Shown here: piece by piece, positions 59,323-64,000 of the stretch | How the letters are laid out: each line of letters opens with the position of its first letter | How positions within the stretch are numbered: position 1 is the first letter of the stretch | DNA from: an uncultured Acidobacteriota bacterium | GTDB taxonomy: Bacteria > Acidobacteriota > Vicinamibacteria > Fen-336 | Assembly (NCBI GenBank): GCA_902826455.1 | Contig: CADEEV010000001.1 | Span: 122,955-186,954, forward strand | Length of the DNA stretch: 64,000 nt | Reading direction: 5' to 3' | Translations under genes and position numbers: made by a program | The notes under the pieces: generated by a model | The model's database searches: none | Seen by the model: the letters and a program-made list of their open reading frames with translations, nothing else | What the model was told of the DNA's origin: nothing

Positions 59323-60764
59323 TTGGCACGTCCTGTGAGAACCCGTATCGCCCCCAGCCCCACCGGAGACCCCCACGTGGGCACCGCCTACGTCGCGCTC
59401 TTCAACTACGCGCTGGCGCGGCGCCACGGCGGGCAGTTCCTGCTCCGGATCGAGGACACCGACCGTCAGCGCAGTCATCCGGCGAGCGAAGCGATGATCT
59501 TCGACGCCCTGCACTGGCTCGGCCTGTCGTGGGACGAGGGCCCGGACGTCGGGGGTCCCCACGGGCCGTACCGCCAGAGCGAGCGCTCCACGATCTACCG
59601 GGAGCACGCCGAGACGCTGCTCGCGAAGGGCGCCGCCTACGCCTGTTTCTGCACGGCCGAGCGCCTGGCGGCGCTGCGCGAGGAGCAGAAAGCGGCGAAG
59701 GCCGCGGTCATGGGCTACGACGGCTTGTGCCGGCGCCTCGACCCGGCCGATGCGAAGACGCGGCGCGCGGCGGGCGAGCCGTGCGTGATCCGGCTCGCGA
59801 TGCCCGAGGCGGACTCCGTCACCGTCCACGACCTGCTGCGCGGCGACGTGCGCTTCGAGCGCCCGCAGATGGACGACCAGGTCCTCATGAAGAGCGACGG
59901 TTTCCCGACCTACCACCTCGCGAACGTGGTGGACGACCACCTCATGGGCATCAGCCACGTCGTGCGTGCCGAGGAATGGCTCTCCTCGCTGCCGAAGCAC
60001 GAGCAGCTCTACCGCGCCTTCGGCTGGGAGGCGCCGGTCTTCTGTCACCTGCCGCTCCTGCGCAACGCGGACAAGTCGAAGATCTCCAAGCGCAAGAACC
60101 CCGTGAGCCTCAATCATTACCGGCGCGCGGGCTATCTTCCCGAGGCGATGCTCAACTTCCTCGCGCTGATGAGCTACTCGATGCCCGACGAGCGCGAGGA
60201 ATTCTCGCTCGACGAATTCGTGGCGCAGTTCGACCTCACCCGAGTCTCCCTGGGCGGGCCGGTCTTCGACATCGAGAAGCTCACGTGGCTGAACGGCCGC
60301 TACCTGCGGCGGCTGTCGACCGAGGAGACGATCGGGCGGCTCCGCGCCGGCGTGCTCTCGGACGCCTACCTGGGCCAGGTCGTCGCCCTGTGCCGCGAGC
60401 GCGTCGACACCCTGGAGGGGTTCTTCGACTACGCGTCCTTCTTCTTCCAGGGCGCCCTCGCCTACGATGCCGCGGCCCGGGAGGCGCTCGTGCCGAAGGG
60501 CCGCACGGCCGCCGACGTCCGCAAGTCGCTGCTGGCCCTCGTCGAGACGGGCGTCGATCCACTCCTCGAGTGGCGGCCGGACACGGTCGAGGCCGCGCTC
60601 AAGGCCTTCGCGGAGGGGGCCGGTTGGCCGGTGAAGGAGCTCTTCATGGCCGTCCGTGTCGCGGTCACCGGCCGCACGGCGACGCCGCCGCTGTTCGAGA
60701 CGATGGCCGTGCTGGGCAAGGAGCTGTGCCGCCGCCGGTTGCGCGGCGCCGCGGAGACGCTGCG

Positions 60765-60768
<4 letters not shown>
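59323..60768 (+). CDS. gltX: Glutamyl-tRNA synthetase
   Basis: A 481-residue class I synthetase charging tRNA-Glu. The HIGH-type motif is [16 protein letters not shown] (residues 8-23), the KMSKS-type loop is [13 protein letters not shown], and [20 protein letters not shown] is the catalytic-domain insert. The anticodon-binding domain follows. The start is a TTG at 59323, chosen because it gives the usual short leader before [11 protein letters not shown]; a GTG six codons upstream is the alternative. The stop overlaps the glnS ATG (ATGA). Confidence 0.93.
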
Positions 60769-62428
<1,660 letters not shown>

Positions 62429-62456
<28 letters not shown>

Positions 62457-64000
62457 GGGCCTACCGCCGGGACATCGACGGCCTGCGGGCCGTCGCGGTC
62501 CTCGCGGTCGTCGCGTTTCACGTCGGCCTCCCGGGCACGTCGGGCGGCTTCGTGGGCGTCGACGTGTTCTTCGTGATCTCCGGCTTCCTCATCACCGGCC
62601 TGCTGGCGAAGGAAGTCGCGCTCACGGGAACGATTGCCCTCGCCGCGTTCTACGCGCGCCGCGTGCGTCGCCTGCTCCCGGCGCTGGCCGTGGTGCTGCT
62701 GACGACCCTCGCCCTGGGCGCCCTGGTCCTGTCGCCGCGCGACGCGGCGACCCTGGCGCGCTCGGGCCTCGCGACCGCGGCGTTCGTCTCGAACCTGTTC
62801 TTCTCGCGCGCGGCCGGCGACTACTTCGCGGGCGAGACGGGACGCATGCCGCTGCTCCACACCTGGTCCCTCGCGGTCGAGGAGCAGTTCTACATGGTCT
62901 GGCCCGCGCTCCTCCTGGGGGTGGCGCTCTCGGTGCGCCGGCGCCCCGGCGCGTTCCGGTCGCGAACGCTCGCGGTCCTGACGCTGGTCGTCGCGGCGTC
63001 GCTCCTCGCTTCCTGGTGGGGCACCGCGCGCGTGCCGCTCGCGGCCTTCTACATGACCCCGTTCCGCGCCTGGGAGTTCGGTCTCGGAGGGCTCCTGGCG
63101 CTGTCGGGATACGTGGCCCGCCGCCGGTGGGAGGGCGAAGCTCTCGGGCTCGCCGGGCTGGCCGCTATCGGGGCCTCGACCGTCGCCTTCGATTCGGAGA
63201 CCCCGTTTCCGGGCCTGGCAGCCCTGGTTCCCGTGCTGGGCACGCTCGCGGTGATCGCCGGCGGCTCGCGCGGGGAAGGACAGGTCTGGCGGGGCCTGGG
63301 TTCGGCCCCGCTCGTCCGCATCGGCCAGCTCTCGTATTCCTGGTACCTGTGGCACTGGCCGCTGCTGACGCTCGGGCGGATCCACGCCCTCGGGGAGCCC
63401 TCGCGTGCTCGCGACCTGGCGCTGGCTCTTCTCGCGCTCGCCCTGGCCGAGCTCACGTACCGGCTCGTGGAGGATCCCGTGCGGCGCCGCAAGCCCTGGC
63501 TGTTCGCGAGCACCCGCGGCTCCCTGGCCATGGGCGCCGCGATCTCCGTGAGCCTCGCGGGCGTCGCCGCGGCCAGCCTCCACCAGGCGCGGTCGAACGT
63601 CGACGACGTGGATGACGCCGCCCCCATCAACCCGGGCTGCAACGGCTTCGTGGCTCGCGACCAGTGCACGCGAGGCGCCTGGGGCGGCTCGCCCGGGCTC
63701 GTGATCTGGGGCGACTCCCACGCGCGCCGTCTCGCCTCCCTCGTCGACGCCTTCGCGACCGAGGGCCGGCTCCCCATGCTGCAGCGCACCCACATCGCCT
63801 GCCCGCCCCTCGAGGGCGTCACGTCGACGGGGCCCAACCGGCGGCCCAACCTGAGCTGCAGCGCCTTCAACCGCTCCGTCCAGGAGGAGATCGCCGGCGA
63901 GGCCCGCCTCCACCGGGTGACGGGCGTCGTGCTCGCCGCGCGCTGGGCGAACTACCTCGACAACCCCGACGACGATCGCACCGAGACGCGCCGCAGTCTC
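62429..64000 (+). CDS. Acyltransferase-3 / SGNH membrane O-acyltransferase (runs off the right edge)
   Basis: At least 524 codons of an OafA/YrhL-like protein without stop at the window end. The N-terminus has the essential R-x10-H of acyltransferase 3 ([13 protein letters not shown]20 and H31), then [35 protein letters not shown] and [13 protein letters not shown]. About ten membrane helices are followed after residue 400 by an SGNH hydrolase domain starting [12 protein letters not shown]. Such fusions O-acetylate surface polysaccharides. The GTG at 62429 lies inside the end of glnS (28-base overlap). No ATG is available between the glnS stop and the conserved domain. Confidence 0.88.

Overview
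This is a very GC-rich (about 70 % by eye), extremely gene-dense bacterial window: 63 protein genes and two tRNA genes, with no gene-free stretch over about 160 bases. Adjacent genes mostly overlap by 1-4 bases (GTGA, ATGA, TTGA junctions). The best guess for the source is an uncultivated member of the Acidobacteriota. The reasons are an ADOP-type duplicated permease, a VWFA-related protein of the acidobacterial type, a lipoprotein phosphodiesterase ending in the ALGYI tail, and GAF/PP2C and DUF4388 regulators. This placement is inference from gene content, not phylogeny.

Layout. 1-5 kb: a leftward fatty-acid degradation operon (FadR-type TetR regulator, long-chain acyl-CoA synthetase, FadN-type hydroxyacyl-CoA dehydrogenase/hydratase, start of an acyl-CoA dehydrogenase). 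It has a near-consensus promoter and a FadR-like palindromic operator. 5-10.6 kb: folK, a deoxynucleoside kinase, a SprT-like zinc protein and a heterodimeric ABC exporter. 10.6-29 kb: mixed housekeeping and regulatory genes, namely a lipoprotein phosphodiesterase, pseudouridine synthase, a FabZ-like protein lacking its catalytic histidine, GAF-GAF-PP2C phosphatase, ADOP permease, threonine dehydrogenase, VWFA protein, OmpA-like lipoprotein, ECF sigma/anti-sigma pair, amino acid permease, DAHP synthase, DUF4388 protein, HNH protein, PfkB kinase and a GAF protein. Two divergent tRNA-Ser genes lie at 29.1-29.3 kb.

29.9-50.3 kb is the centrepiece: a nearly continuous locus for tetrahydromethanopterin (H4MPT) and methanofuran-linked formaldehyde oxidation together with synthesis of both cofactors. 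Catalytic genes are fae, mtdB, mch and fhcBADC. Cofactor genes include a beta-RFAP synthase homologue, pabA, pabB, a dihydropteroate-synthase-like protein, a pterin carbinolamine dehydratase, mfnB, an amino-acid kinase, an MfnF-like protein, three ATP-grasp ligases, a PTPS homologue, a CitG-family protein and a DUF447 protein. The two ends are marked by two Fae homologues: one canonical (50 kb) and one divergent that lacks the catalytic histidine (30 kb). The logic is formaldehyde + H4MPT -> methylene-H4MPT (Fae) -> methenyl (MtdB) -> formyl (Mch) -> formate via methanofuran (Fhc).

50.4-55.3 kb is an unusual five-gene island: an HprK-like kinase, an aminoglycoside-phosphotransferase-like kinase, a small GT-A-like protein, a UGT-type glycosyltransferase and an NTP_transf_5-type nucleotidyltransferase. 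No substrate can be deduced, and this is the least explained group in the window. 55.3-64 kb: S9 and M20 peptidases, a small secreted protein, overlapping gltX and glnS, and an acyltransferase-3/SGNH protein running off the right edge.
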